From Muricea muricata (taxonomy: Eukaryota > Cnidaria > Anthozoa > Malacalcyonacea > Plexauridae), in NCBI GenBank assembly GCA_963855995.1, contig OY979717.1, forward strand, positions 27,857,746 through 27,921,745: a DNA stretch of 64,000 nt, in the 5' to 3' direction. Positions 23,884-34,334 of this stretch are shown here, piece after piece. How positions within the stretch are numbered: position 1 is the first letter of the stretch; every line of letters begins with the position of its first letter. The notes below the pieces were generated by a model. It ran no database searches. It had not been told where the DNA came from and worked only from the letters and a program-made list of their open reading frames with translations. The position numbers and the translations under genes are program-made.

Positions 23884-24919
23884 GAATCTTAATCCATACG
23901 TGATCAATTGGATGAATGAATCTTAATCCATACGTGATCAATTGGATGATCGATTTTCTGATTGATAGAAAGCAAATGTCGTAGATGGATTGGAAACGGA
24001 ATATGTTGATATAACTAGGGGTGTACCACAAGGTACGGTTCTAGGTCCATTTCTGTTCTCCTTAATGGTAAACGATATAAAGTCTGTAGACGGTGATAAC
24101 TAACCTACTTGTTAAATTTGCCGACGACATCACAGTCAGTGCACCAGTGAAGAATGGTAACGATACGGCTCTAACTGAGGTAACTAACATTAAAGATTGG
24201 GCTAACGAAAATAGAATGATCGTAAACATCTCCAAAATATGAGAAATGATAGTGAGCAAAGGAGTTCTAAAACAACTTCCTCCTCAAATTGATGGAATTA
24301 AACGCAAGGAATGGCTTAAACTTCTTGGAGTAAGTTTTCAAGACGATCCTTGCCGTTGGGAGTTACACGTTGATAACGTACTATCTAAAGCTAGTGGACG
24401 GATGCATATCCTTAGAGTTTGTAAGTCTCACGGATATAACTTAGATCATCTGACCAAACGTAACTATTCGAAACTTTAATTCTTTCGCTTTTCACTTACG
24501 CAATTGAAGTTTGGGGTCCAGCGCTTTTGAAAAAACATTTAAATCAAATTGATAAATTTTTAGCTCGAGCTTATCGATATAGATATACTGATACTAAATA
24601 TGACATATCTTCTATAATAAGACAAAAATCAAAAATTTTATTTAGTAAAATTTCTAACGACAAAGAACATGTTCTTTATAAACTTCTTCCTGAAGAGAGG
24701 GAAAAAATTTTACGAAGATGTGAACATAATGTCATTCTTCCGCAAGTCAAGACTGAAAGATTTAAGCGAAGTTATGTAAGTAGATGCCTTTTTAATTATT
24801 TTAATTAACTAATTTATGTAATATAAATGTAAATAACATAATATTATAAATCCATTCATGTAAAGTCACGTATGATGTGTCTGTAAATTTTAAAATAAAG
24901 ACTTAATAATAATAATAAT
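23884..24919 (+). pseudogene. Decayed LINE reverse transcriptase, 3' part
   Basis: A chain of RT pieces in shifting frames. After a 34-bp tandem duplication (23884-23951) comes FLIDRKQ, then GVPQGTVLGPFLFSLMVNDI (RT block 4), LVKFADDITVSAPV (catalytic A/ADD block 5), then thumb-like LKLLGVSFQDDPCRWELHVD and the distal EVWGPALLKKHLNQ...LARAYRY segment, ending FNYFN. The 3' end is aataaagact followed by (TAA)n at 24903-24919, a typical LINE tail. No endonuclease remains: it is 5'-truncated and broken by several frameshifts and stops (for example TAA near 24101 and TGA at 24240). It belongs to the Jockey/CR1-like group of APE LINEs by motif style. Confidence 0.85.
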
Positions 24920-25119
24920 CCTGGTTAAGTATAAAGATAATAATAACAATAATAATAATAATAATAATGAAAACCTTATTTAAGTGAATATTTATATTGA
25001 TACATACAATCGTAAATCTCACTACAATTAGGTAATTTACAATTGGCTACATGAATTACACAAAACAATATATAGTCTATATGAAAAAGAATTTACAATA
25101 ATTTTTTATCAATCAATTA

Positions 25120-25475
25120 TCAAACACTTGGGAATTTTGGATTTGTCCATTCTTTATTTCTACAGCAGAAAATATAATAGGTCGATCTTATGGCAATGGA
25201 CATCATTTTTTTCGCACAATATTGTTGACCCTTTTTATCTAAACCCAACGTATCTAGCATTCTAAATAACGTAGAGCATTCTTTATCCAAGACACCGAGA
25301 GAACTTACTGAAACATTTATAAATTTAACTGTATTAAACTGTTTATTTAGATTTTCAATTAAATCTTTGTATTTTGCATGTTTACGTTGAACGTTATTGC
25401 GCAGGTTCGTTTCAAATCCAACTGTTAATTCAACGACGTAGAGCGATTCATCAGGAGCAATTATATGAGTAGGTC
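25120..25475 (-). pseudogene. C-terminal part of the restriction-like endonuclease, copy A
   Basis: In the shifted frame after the RT ORF: IAPDESLYVVELTVGFETNL, then a basic segment (VQRKHAKYKDL) and a run ending KEWTNPKFPSV before a stop. The E-L-T motif and the following basic residues correspond to the catalytic core of the family. It is out of frame with the RT by a 2-base offset. Confidence 0.8.
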
Positions 25476-27467
25476 TGGTCTATGAATATCACCAGTGATT
25501 ATTGAAGGGCTTTTAAAACCAGATAAGTCAACATACAGTTTACAAGCGTGAATTGATTGAAGTGTTTGAGCCAGGAAATTTAAGACAGAGTCATGTCGCC
25601 AAGTACAACGTTCAAGATAAGATTGGCAGCCGGGCACAACATGCATGAGGGTTTCAGGACACAAGCAGAAAGAACAATCAGGACTCGATATTATTCCCCA
25701 TTTTGTGAGATTTTTTCGCGTAGGAAGACAATTGTTTATGTAGCGGATGGTAAAATTAAAAATGTTTTTAGGCAGTTTTGATTGAGTGCTAGACCAAAGA
25801 GAGTTAAACTGTGAAAGAGAGAAATTAGTCGCATGGGAGAAAAACGAACCTTGGCAAACCAATTGGGACTGGAGTTTGTTTTCTTGTCTAGAACGGAAAT
25901 CTTTGAGAACTTCCTTCGTTGAATTGTACATATCGTATTGAACGTAAGTATGGTTGTTTGTTAACTTCCAAAGGTCTTTGATGGCTTCATTTGGAGAGTT
26001 TTTTAACGCATTTCGTTGGACTGTCTGGCACTGAGTGAATTTGATGGAGGCAGGGATGACATTTAGACCGAATTTGTTACGGGTCAAAAATACATTACTT
26101 AATGTTCCCGAAATAGGTATTTCCAGCCATTTTCGAATATATTTATTTATGACAGGATCAATGTTTTCAATTATCCACGTTTTCGGCAAGGAGGCAACTG
26201 TGAAATGCCACGATATTTTGGATAGAACATATCGGCTGTATAGAACAAGTTTGTTTTTTGGATGTAAGGGTGCAAGATCGATATCGGACATTAGTTCATT
26301 GACAAGCGAGATTAATTCTGATTTGTGTTCTTGGTTAGACATATTAAAATCTAAAAATCTTCCAAGATATTTGAAAGATTCTCCAATTTTCACAATAGGC
26401 ACAGGACAATTGTTGATCAACAGTTTCGGGAGATATTGGATAGACTTTGTTAAAGTTTTCTTGATGGCAAAGGTGACACACTTATCAACTCTAATAATCA
26501 TGTTCGACCATTGACACCAAATCGTAAAACGATTCAACAGGTGTTGATTTTCACATTCTTGGCCCGTGATTACCGCTGCGTCATCGGCAAACTGGAACCA
26601 ATGAATCGGATTCATGAAGTTAAAGGTAAAACCAAATTGACGGTATTTGTCTGCCTTAATATGTTGAACAAAAGTGTTAAAGCACATATTGAATAGCAAT
26701 GGACTGAGGCAGTCTCCTTGAAGCACACCACGGCCAACAGTTATAAATGGAGTACGAAATCCTGAGGTTATGATCGAGGTCTTGAAATCCGTGTATAAAC
26801 TTTTGATGATACATTTAGTGTGTTCAGGAATATGATGGTACTCGAGCACCGATTGAATTAAGTTGTGATGAACTTCACTAAAAGCGTTTTTTAGGTCAAG
26901 TAGCGTAATAACGAGAGAACGTTGTTTAATCCGAGCAGTATTTATTATGTTAGCCATTTGTGCTGTGTGTTCCAAAGTACCTGAAAGATTGGGGGTAAAG
27001 CCTTTTTGGATGTTATGTTCGATAAAATTGTTTGATGTCAGAAAGGAATACATTGAGTTACGCAGACATGATGTGAGTACTTTTAAAGGTACAGTCTCAA
27101 GTGTGATCGGTCTAAAATTGGACGGTTTGTTTGCATCGTCTTTTTTATGGATGAGAATAGTGCAAGCTTTTTTCCATTCAGCAGGTACAGATCCAGATAG
27201 CCAGACAGAGCGTAAAAGTTCAGTAAGATGGGTCCTAAGGAAAGGGCAGCGTTTAAAACATATTATTGAGAGCTGGTCCAAGGGACAGGGGGAGCCAGAT
27301 GCTTTCATTTTGCGTATTACAGATGTGACTTGTTGATAAGTCGGCGGGTCAAGGTTAAACGGAATTTCAGGATTACACAATGTAGGAATCCAACTTGGAA
27401 ATCGGAATAGTTTTGTCGGTTGAACGGCTGCGAATGTCTTTTTAAAATAATTAAAACATTCTAACAT
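25461..27467 (-). CDS. LINE RT protein with Cys/His knuckle (RLE group)
   Basis: A 668-residue open frame. Visible in order: a pre-RT helix region; RT blocks LDLKNAFSEVHH (first catalytic D), GVLQGDCLSPLLFN, and WFQFADDAAV (the FADD catalytic pair); then FKYLGRF, a long thumb, and near the C-terminus a CCHC-like knuckle (C-S-F-C … H-V-V-P-G-C) followed by TWRHDSVLNFL and RPDLL. This C-terminal order (knuckle, RHD, RPD, ELT) is that of the restriction-like endonuclease of R2, NeSL, Hero and Utopia LINEs. The frame ends at 25461, but the rest of the endonuclease (YVVELTVGFET and onward) lies directly downstream in another frame, to about 25120. One small indel near 25461-25475 therefore splits the nuclease. 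The clade is not resolved. Confidence 0.9.
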   Translation of the reverse strand: MLECFNYFKKTFAAVQPTKLFRFPSWIPTLCNPEIPFNLDPPTYQQVTSVIRKMKASGSPCPLDQLSIICFKRCPFLRTHLTELLRSVWLSGSVPAEWKKACTILIHKKDDANKPSNFRPITLETVPLKVLTSCLRNSMYSFLTSNNFIEHNIQKGFTPNLSGTLEHTAQMANIINTARIKQRSLVITLLDLKNAFSEVHHNLIQSVLEYHHIPEHTKCIIKSLYTDFKTSIITSGFRTPFITVGRGVLQGDCLSPLLFNMCFNTFVQHIKADKYRQFGFTFNFMNPIHWFQFADDAAVITGQECENQHLLNRFTIWCQWSNMIIRVDKCVTFAIKKTLTKSIQYLPKLLINNCPVPIVKIGESFKYLGRFLDFNMSNQEHKSELISLVNELMSDIDLAPLHPKNKLVLYSRYVLSKISWHFTVASLPKTWIIENIDPVINKYIRKWLEIPISGTLSNVFLTRNKFGLNVIPASIKFTQCQTVQRNALKNSPNEAIKDLWKLTNNHTYVQYDMYNSTKEVLKDFRSRQENKLQSQLVCQGSFFSHATNFSLSQFNSLWSSTQSKLPKNIFNFTIRYINNCLPTRKNLTKWGIISSPDCSFCLCPETLMHVVPGCQSYLERCTWRHDSVLNFLAQTLQSIHACKLYVDLSGFKSPSIITGDIHRPDLLI

Positions 27468-27484
27468 GGTAAAGGTTGGTAATA

Positions 27485-28283
27485 CGCTAAATAATGAAAA
27501 CTTTATTACAGAAAAATTAAGTAAATTACAATATCAATAGTCTATAGTAAACACTGCGTTTATCTCAGACGAAACGCCTGGCAGTCCACAGAGTCTAACA
27601 GGCACACTGTCTAATAAAATGTTAATGTTTTTGGATGTGTCCACGCTTTGTTTCGACGGACATAAATGTAGAATGATGCACGTGCTGCCACTTCCATACA
27701 TTTGTTTATCATTCTTGAAACATTTATGTTAGTTCCTTGGAAAAGTCGGTATATCTCCTTGATGTTATGCGTTATTAGTCCAAGAGTTGTTATTTCAACG
27801 AATATCTTTTGAAAATTTTTGAACTGGCGGTTACAGTCGTTCTCAATATCTTTCTATTTTTCCATCTTATATCTTCTACTTTTCTTCGTGTTGGTTTCGA
27901 AACAACAAGTCAGTTCTATTATATAGATATCATCGTTCTTTGTGAGTACAATATCTGGGCGCATTGATCGGAAAAGTGCGTTAGGATGAAAATAACCTGG
28001 TAAATCACCATAAAGCGTATACCCATAGGATGTTAACTGGCTCAAGTACATTAATATAGTATTAAGTACTGAATCATGTCTCCATGTATATCGACCTTCA
28101 TCAGCTGCCACTGGGCAATTTGCTAACATGTGACATTGTGTTTGCTGTAAGGAGCACAGATCACATGCAGCGGAATCTATTTTGCCCCATCGATGTAAAT
28201 TTGAGTTATTAGGTAGGCTGAATATAAGTGCTCGTCTAATAAAGACAAAGATATTAGTAGGTAAGCGATCACAATAATAATAA
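27485..28283 (-). pseudogene. LINE copy B, 3' fragment with restriction-like endonuclease
   Basis: A second, diverged copy of the same LINE type directly upstream of copy A in the same orientation. Frames contain FIRRALIFSLPNNSNLHRWGK, a knuckle C-D-L-C…H-M-L-A-N-C, then YTWRHDSVLNTI, DLPGY, RPDIVLTKND, IYIIELTCCFET and KSRRY (28129-27854), followed in a shifted frame by a segment ending AWTHPK near 27640. Only the last ~250 codons and the 3' UTR are present. Its 3' terminus (ataaagttttcattatt, near 27490) resembles that of copy A. Confidence 0.85.
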
Positions 28284-28293
28284 TAATAATAAT

Positions 28294-28811
<518 letters not shown>

Positions 28812-28903
28812 ATTTGGATGGAATGGCCCAAAATCGACAATTATTAAAATCATATATATTATATTAATATCTCGCAATAAGATCTCGACTTCGATGCATA
28901 ATG

Positions 28904-29062
28904 TTAGAAATGTCCGGCCGTACAGTTCGCTGCTGATTCTCCATATTTCTTGCCTCGCACACGAATTATGTTAGTTAATTCGTTTCGAACTGGAGTCACT
29001 ACTTCTTCGTAGCCATCCTCAATTTGCGGGTAACTTTGCTGCTGTTCGTTCGAAGACGCCAT
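28904..29062 (-). CDS. Short ORF, possible first exon
   Basis: A 52-codon frame from ATG 29062 (preceded by ccaaa) to TAA 28904, acidic at the start (EDGYEEVV) then basic. No recognised domain. It might be a first exon or the 5' end of a mobile element. Coding status is uncertain. Confidence 0.2.
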   Translation of the reverse strand: MASSNEQQQSYPQIEDGYEEVVTPVRNELTNIIRVRGKKYGESAANCTAGHF

Positions 29063-29065
29063 TTT

Positions 29066-29180
29066 GGGGATAATGGTTTAATAATAATAATGGTTTATTC
29101 ACAGTATATCCATTACAGAATGGCTCTTCACCTGTAAAACTATCTACACTAAAATATATAACAATCTATCTTAGCGAGAA
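29066..29180 (-). repeat. Probable LINE 3' end
   Basis: On the minus strand this reads as an A/T-rich 3' UTR ending gaataaaccattattatta, a polyadenylation-like signal followed by (ATT)n, as in the other LINE tails here. No coding remnant is visible. Confidence 0.35.
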
Positions 29181-29331
29181 TTACGAAATTTAACCCTTTG
29201 TTGGGCACATTTTGAAATAAGTGTCCAAAAAAATTTTTTTTCACAAAATGTTCTTCAAATGCAGTACAATAACAATGTGAAATGAAAAAAATTTGGAAAA
29301 GGGCAGGATAAGTCAGTTTTTGTGAGTAGCC

Positions 29332-29366
29332 GCCCGCGCGCGCGCGGTCAGCGGCTAACCACTATG
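29332..29366. repeat. CG-dinucleotide run with inverted flanks
   Basis: gtagccgcccgcgcgcgcgcggtcagcggctaac: a (CG)n core between inverted agccgc and gcggct. The motif agcggctac recurs near 31583. It may belong to the end region of the element carrying the 2A ORF. Confidence 0.5.
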
Positions 29367-29899
29367 TTACTGTGCTGGCTGTATGTCTGATAGACGGCAC
29401 ATGCGCCGCTTATATGACGTAATTTGCACTGCGGTAATCTATGTGAAATGGCCGTTACTTTATATCAGAAATTAGAACAGAGTCCATGTCATGTGACTTA
29501 TGTTTGACGTTGGCTTTCGTTGGCTGCCATTTTGTCTTGGTTGAGTTGTTCTTTCACGTTTTATGCGGCAAAGTGCAAGTGGAGAAAGGTAAGCAAAGTT
29601 TTGTACCATTTCTTCTGATTTTGTGTTAGTTTTATTGTATTTAATCGCCATTTCATTGCTCTTGTCGAAAACAAACTAAGTTTCGACAGGATTTGTTGTT
29701 TGGCGAAAATCACTTGGAGCAAATTTGCTCGCACTGACGGCTTTGTCAGGCACTTGTACGTGGGTTCCACGGTGTGGTTGAACGTGTACTCAATAATAAC
29801 GAGGAGCCGCTGTTGCTCGCACCGATCAGTGATCGGGTTACTACTACGTGAAAGGCCACGTATTAGACAAATCACAAATACACCTTGCCATTGTGCAGG

Positions 29900-30040
29900 T
29901 ATCAAAGTTGAACCCAGCCAATGTGCGGGTAATAAAAGTAAATCCTTGCTCTTGTGCAGGAACGTTGAGCCAGCCTTGCTGGAATATTGAGCCAGTCTTA
30001 CTGGAAAAATTGAGCCAGCTTTGCTGGAAAATACAGACTA
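29900..30040 (+). repeat. Short direct repeats upstream of the 2A ORF
   Basis: Three copies of a ~23-base unit ttgagccagctttgctggaa (29964-30035), each with an internal ccag…ctgg dyad. They are preceded by looser copies containing ttgtgcagg (29889, 29951). Possibly regulatory or element-internal. Confidence 0.6.
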
Positions 30041-30209
30041 CCTGCCAACTGTAGGCTATTACAAATTTATTGACACTTGACTTGACAAACGTTAACTAAC
30101 AACACTGAATCTGGTGTTCTCTTTTTCAAAGTTACTTATACATTTGTAATTGTTGCTATTTAAAAGAATTTTAATACTTATTTCTGTGTTTATAAATACG
30201 CTTGCAAGT

Positions 30210-30659
30210 ATGGGAGTGACAATTGAAATATATCGATCACGAATTGGTTCACATCACAATTTTATGGAAGGCCAAAATTTAAAAAGTAACTTCCAAGGTC
30301 AATTGTGGAATGAAATGCTGCTAAAATTTTTTATAAGTTTATTTTTACCTCCAAATGTAAAATTTAGGTTTATTAAGATGCATAAAGATAACAAACAGTA
30401 TGATCAGTGTGATGTTTATAACATTGGACAGTTGTTACTAAAGCTTTCAAATGATGTGGAAGAAAACCCTGGCCCAACTATTAATGATATTGTGGATTGC
30501 TCTTACACAATTCATGCTAGTTTTAACCAAGGTAACAATTTATTCGGATCGAATGCTGGAAAACAATGTGTGGCAATGTCATTGAGTGCAATTGTGTACC
30601 AAGAAATCAAATCAGTGAATATTTGGAACTCTAAACACAATCATGGTATGTGGGGATAA
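30210..30659 (+). pseudogene. Leader-2A-protease-like ORF fragment of a mobile element
   Basis: The open frame begins at 30150, but the ATG at 30210 (MGVTIEIYRSRIG) is the better start. The layout is a ~80-residue leader, then LLLKLSN and DVEENPGP (30453-30476), an exact match to the D-V/I-E-x-N-P-G-P consensus at which ribosomes skip a peptide bond. Next comes a domain with HASFNQGNNLFGSNAGKQC and VAMSLSAI. The Q-C in a G-K-Q-C context after a ξ-F-x-Q-G motif resembles the papain-like deubiquitinase fold of the peptidase C76/OTU kind; this is inference. The ORF ends at 30659, but the family-like continuation (VCGDNLVEKLLTIP…) follows in another frame to about 30750. A frameshift near 30643 therefore breaks it, and no helicase or transposase follows before 31250. 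It would act by separating a short leader from the protease. Confidence 0.6.
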
Positions 30660-31246
30660 CCTTGTAGAGAAATTGCTGACTATACCATCCTCAGTAGAAA
30701 TTACCTTTGTAAATCGCACCAAGATTGTATCCAGCATTACAGTGCAGTGAACACCAAACTGACATTGGTATTGAACTCTTCAATAATGTAACACTAAACG
30801 TATTGATATTATGAACACTATATTGATATTTTATAACAAAACATGTCTATGGTATTATATACTTTATTGTACACTTTAATATTGATATTATTTTGGGTAA
30901 TACAGCTGTATGCTGTTAAATCTTGTAAATTGTTTTTGTACTAGAAAATTGTTATGTTAAATACAATTTTTATATTCTTTGCTTTCAAATATCATAAAAT
31001 ATGTGGATAATGTAAACGTTAGTAAAGCTGGTATTGTTCATACTTTGCTAACATTCTGGAGCTGGTCACAGACTCACAGTAGTTAAATGCCATGAGATGC
31101 CAATATTGTAAGAAGTAAGGTCTATGGTGCACAACTTAAACATATTTTGGTATTGTTGCATGTACTTTTTTTGTTTTTTTTTTCAGTAAATCGATCTACC
31201 GCAACAATCGAAAACAAACAAACAATCTAAAAGAAACAAACAACTC

Positions 31247-31551
31247 ATGGCCATAGGAACCACGGGGGCAGGGGGGGGGGGCTTGAGCCCCCTAACTTCA
31301 TAGGCAGAGGGGCTGAGCCCCCCTAAAATTATCTTTGAGTCTTGAAGTAAATACACGTTTTAACAGTTTACAGTCTTACACATGTCTTAATCCAATGAAA
31401 ACGAACCTCAAAAGTGCAGAAAAACATGTTTGAGCATGCTAAAAATAAAAAAAATTCGGGAGAGGGGGCGTGTCCCTTGACTCCATAGCAGCACTTGCGC
31501 CTTCGGCGCTCAAAGAGCCCCCCTAACTTTTTTCATCTTCCTACGGCCTTG
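31247..31551. mobile_element. MITE with GGCC-TAGGAA ends
   Basis: The left end atggccataggaac and the right end, whose reverse complement is aaggccgtaggaag, form imperfect terminal repeats. Inside are G-rich and C-rich tracts (g11 near 31271; gagccccc, gagcccccctaac twice) that also pair. No clear target duplication was found. Confidence 0.6.
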
Positions 31552-31617
31552 AAACAACGAGTAGTGTTTCGTTGACTCAATTAGCGGCTACCCACATGTA
31601 CGCAATGCGTACCTATT

Positions 31618-31672
31618 TTTTTATTTGTTGCCATATGCAACAGTGCCCGTTTAGGGGTATAGTTTTAGTGAA
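31618..31672. repeat. TTGTTGCCATATG palindromic terminal motif, copy 1
   Basis: tttatttgttgccatatgcaacagtgcccgtttagggg. The same motif occurs inverted at 39241-39290 and direct at 39599-39640. All three share ttgttgccatatggcaaca plus cccgtttaggg or cccgat. It probably marks the ends of a DNA-transposon family (see the piggyBac remnant between copies 1 and 2). Confidence 0.6.
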
Positions 31673-31954
31673 AATTATGCATAGTCAGCTATAGTATCTT
31701 TTACACAGCTTTTCTTGAATATGCAACCTGCAACCCTGAAATTCAATTTTATTCGAGTAGTGTTGTGTTTGAGGCCATTTCAGGATGGGCGGTCGGTTGG
31801 AAGGCATCAGGGGGGTGCGGCCTTACTGCAATCTTTATTGCTTAAAATTTAATTTTTGATGTTAGTCATCGTATAAACAATGTTAGTCATAGTATATACA
31901 CAAATATCTCATATTTAAATATTTTATTAAGATTCTCTAAAGTACTTAAAAGGC

Positions 31955-32104
31955 AGAAATTCTTGTGTAAAAGATATTGAAACTAAATTACTGTACATAC
32001 TTTCTCTTGGTGAACATTCAACGTATGGTAATTGTTTATGTCCCTCATATAGTGGTGTGAAAGTCTCAAAAGCAGTTTCTTGTATTGCTTAGACATAGGC
32101 ACAC
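31955..32104 (-). pseudogene. piggyBac transposase C-terminal piece (left of the BEL insertion)
   Basis: The frame continuing from 38778 across the BEL element reads LCLSNTRNCF, stop, DFH on the minus strand. Together with the Cys residues on the other side of the insertion it gives the C-x2-C…L-C…C-F…H pattern of the Cys-rich domain that ends piggyBac transposases. A TGA follows the CF. Confidence 0.6.
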
Positions 32105-32362
32105 TGTAGCATACAATTGCTAATTTAAATATGTAAATATTAGTAAAGCATATAAAAGGCGAGAGTGTGGTATAAACATTTCTTAGTTTGTTTGTGAAAG
32201 TAAACCGTGTACATCGTCAACAAATTCCTGAACGTTAACTTAGTTGACTTAGAGCCTTATTGGCAGTTAATATTTGTATTCTTTATAAGAATGAGAAGAC
32301 AGTAAATCATTTTATTTGAAGTGTTGTTCAATTCCTTGTTTAAGCTATTATTGGCAGTAACA
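32105..32362 (+). repeat. BEL 5' LTR
   Basis: Begins TGTAGCATAC and ends CAGTAACA. A TATA-like tataaaagg lies at about 32150-32160, so transcription probably starts downstream of it within the LTR. It differs from the 3' LTR at one position (near 32177). Confidence 0.96.
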
Positions 32363-32375
32363 ATAGTTCAGGAAT

Positions 32376-34334
32376 TTGACGATTATATCAAGTTTGTATA
32401 TGGAGTTTTTGGAGCAAGGAACAGGAACTGAACATGTACCTCATACAGACGAAGACGTTCGTGACTCTTCAAGCTTGCCGTCCTCTGATGGAAGCGATAT
32501 TACAATACGGCAAAATTCGAAATTTCGTATGCCAAGTTCAGAAAACAATTATGATAAAGAAGCCAGTCTGGAAGAACAATTAAAGCGCCTGAAGAACAGT
32601 CGAAGCGGCTCTCTGTCGGCAGTTACAGCGAAGAAGAACGAGATAAACACTTTACTGATCGAAGATGTTGATGTTAAACTGGTTAAGGAGAAATACGAAA
32701 GTTTGAAGCGATTATTCGACAAATACTTTTATGCTCATCGAGCGTATCAATGCAAATTACCGAATTCAAAAGCTATAAAACAAGCCGAAGAGCAATACGA
32801 AGAACAAGAGATATCGTACCGAAATTTTACGGACAAAATAACCGAGTGGATTTACACTAAAGATTCCCGTTCAGATGATATATCACCAAACGACTCAGCA
32901 AGTCAAGTTGCTTCGAAAGTTTCGTCGTCAAGACAGTCTGCTCGCTCATCTGTAACGTCTGAATTACGAGCTAAAGAGGCGACAAGGATGGCTGAGCTTA
33001 TGGTGCAAGCTAAGTCATTAGAGACTCAGCAACGACTGGAGCAAGAAAAACTACGATTACAGCAAGAAGAAACCCGCGTAATGTTGGAGATGGAAATCGC
33101 TAAAACTGCGGCGAAAGAAAAAGCATTAGCGGCCCTACAAGTACCACAACCGCCTACGTCCAATACACTTAAAAATACGGGAGTTTTCAAGGGCTCACTA
33201 GGACATCGAACGTCGATATCTCGCTCAACCGGAAGGAAATTACCGCAAGTACCATCTATCAGTAAAACAAACGAAGACGCAAGTGTCGAGAAGCAAGTCG
33301 GACAGCATGATCGTTCGGAAAGACGTCATGAACCGGAACAAGCATTGCCAGTGACGTCGACTCTAGAGACAATGTTGCGACTCCAGGAACAACAAAATGA
33401 CTTAAATATTCAGCAAAATGAAATTATGAAAGGTTTGTCATTACAGCAGCAAAAATCCACTTTACCACAGCAGCGAGTTCAAGTATTCGAAGGAAATCCT
33501 ATGGAGTATAATAACTTTATACGTGCATTTGAGAACATTATCGAAGCCAAAGTTGCCAACGCTTCCGAGCGGTTGTATTATTTGGAGCAGTTTACTGCTG
33601 GTCAAGCAAGAGAATTGGTAAAGTCGTGTTATCATATGTCCTCAGATCGTGGCTACCAAGAAGCAAGAGCCTTGTTGAAGAGAAATTATGGAAATGAATA
33701 TAAAATCGCAGCTGCTTATATGGACAAAGTCTTGAGATGGCCTGAATTGAAACCTGAAGATAATGGGAACTTGCATAGATTTTCAATCCTTCTTGTATGC
33801 TGCAAAAATGTTATGGATGAAAACGAATCTATGACTAAATTCGACAACCCTGAAAATATTTATCGGATCGTGCAGAAACTACCATTTAGTATGAGGTGCA
33901 GATGGCGCAGGACAGTGGACGATATTACAGAAATCAACCGAAGAATGATAACATTCTCTGACCTCGCAAACTTTGTTGAGAAAGAGTCAAGAATTGCGAA
34001 TCATCCTGTTTTTGGAAACATTACCACTGCAAAGGCACCTAGCAATCGATTAAAGCCCGTGAAACCCAAACTCGGGGGATCAAATTTTGCCATCAATATA
34101 GAAGAACCTTGTCAATATTGTTGCAACAATGGTCGTGCAAAAGTCAATCATACAATTGAATGTTGTGAAGTATTGAAGAGCAAGCCTTATAAAGAGCGTA
34201 TTGAATTCTTGAAAGGACTACAGTTATGTTTTGGGTGTCTACGTAAAGGACATCTCGCCAAGTCTTGTACTACACGACGTACATGCAAAGTTACGAACTG
34301 TTTCAAGAAACATCCAACTGTACTGCATAGGTAG
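32376..34334 (+). CDS. BEL/Pao Gag
   Basis: A 652-residue open frame; the ATG at 32400 (MEFLEQG) is a likely start, since the frame opens earlier. The N-terminal ~250 residues are charged with long helices and Q/E-rich coiled coil (around residues 200-250). The central part carries the DUF1759-like Gag segment (NPMEYNNFIRAFENII … EARALLKRNYG), the capsid-type region of BEL elements. The C-terminus has a zinc knuckle CFGCLRKGHLAKSC with further C/H residues, for RNA packaging. The frame ends at TAG 34332-34334. Pol is open from 34331 in the -1 relative frame; because the overlap is essentially one base with no slippery heptamer visible, this could be a mutation (a 2-base offset) rather than programmed frameshifting. 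Confidence 0.93.
   Translation: MTIISSLYMEFLEQGTGTEHVPHTDEDVRDSSSLPSSDGSDITIRQNSKFRMPSSENNYDKEASLEEQLKRLKNSRSGSLSAVTAKKNEINTLLIEDVDVKLVKEKYESLKRLFDKYFYAHRAYQCKLPNSKAIKQAEEQYEEQEISYRNFTDKITEWIYTKDSRSDDISPNDSASQVASKVSSSRQSARSSVTSELRAKEATRMAELMVQAKSLETQQRLEQEKLRLQQEETRVMLEMEIAKTAAKEKALAALQVPQPPTSNTLKNTGVFKGSLGHRTSISRSTGRKLPQVPSISKTNEDASVEKQVGQHDRSERRHEPEQALPVTSTLETMLRLQEQQNDLNIQQNEIMKGLSLQQQKSTLPQQRVQVFEGNPMEYNNFIRAFENIIEAKVANASERLYYLEQFTAGQARELVKSCYHMSSDRGYQEARALLKRNYGNEYKIAAAYMDKVLRWPELKPEDNGNLHRFSILLVCCKNVMDENESMTKFDNPENIYRIVQKLPFSMRCRWRRTVDDITEINRRMITFSDLANFVEKESRIANHPVFGNITTAKAPSNRLKPVKPKLGGSNFAINIEEPCQYCCNNGRAKVNHTIECCEVLKSKPYKERIEFLKGLQLCFGCLRKGHLAKSCTTRRTCKVTNCFKKHPTVLHR

Larger units (their letters stand above)
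24972..27478 (-). mobile_element. 5'-truncated LINE copy A with restriction-like endonuclease
   Basis: The element runs on the minus strand from about 27478 to an (ATT)n-rich tail at about 24950-24972. Its 3' end (ttttcattattatt) matches that of the adjacent upstream copy B. The N-terminal DNA-binding fingers expected for such LINEs are missing. Confidence 0.8.
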
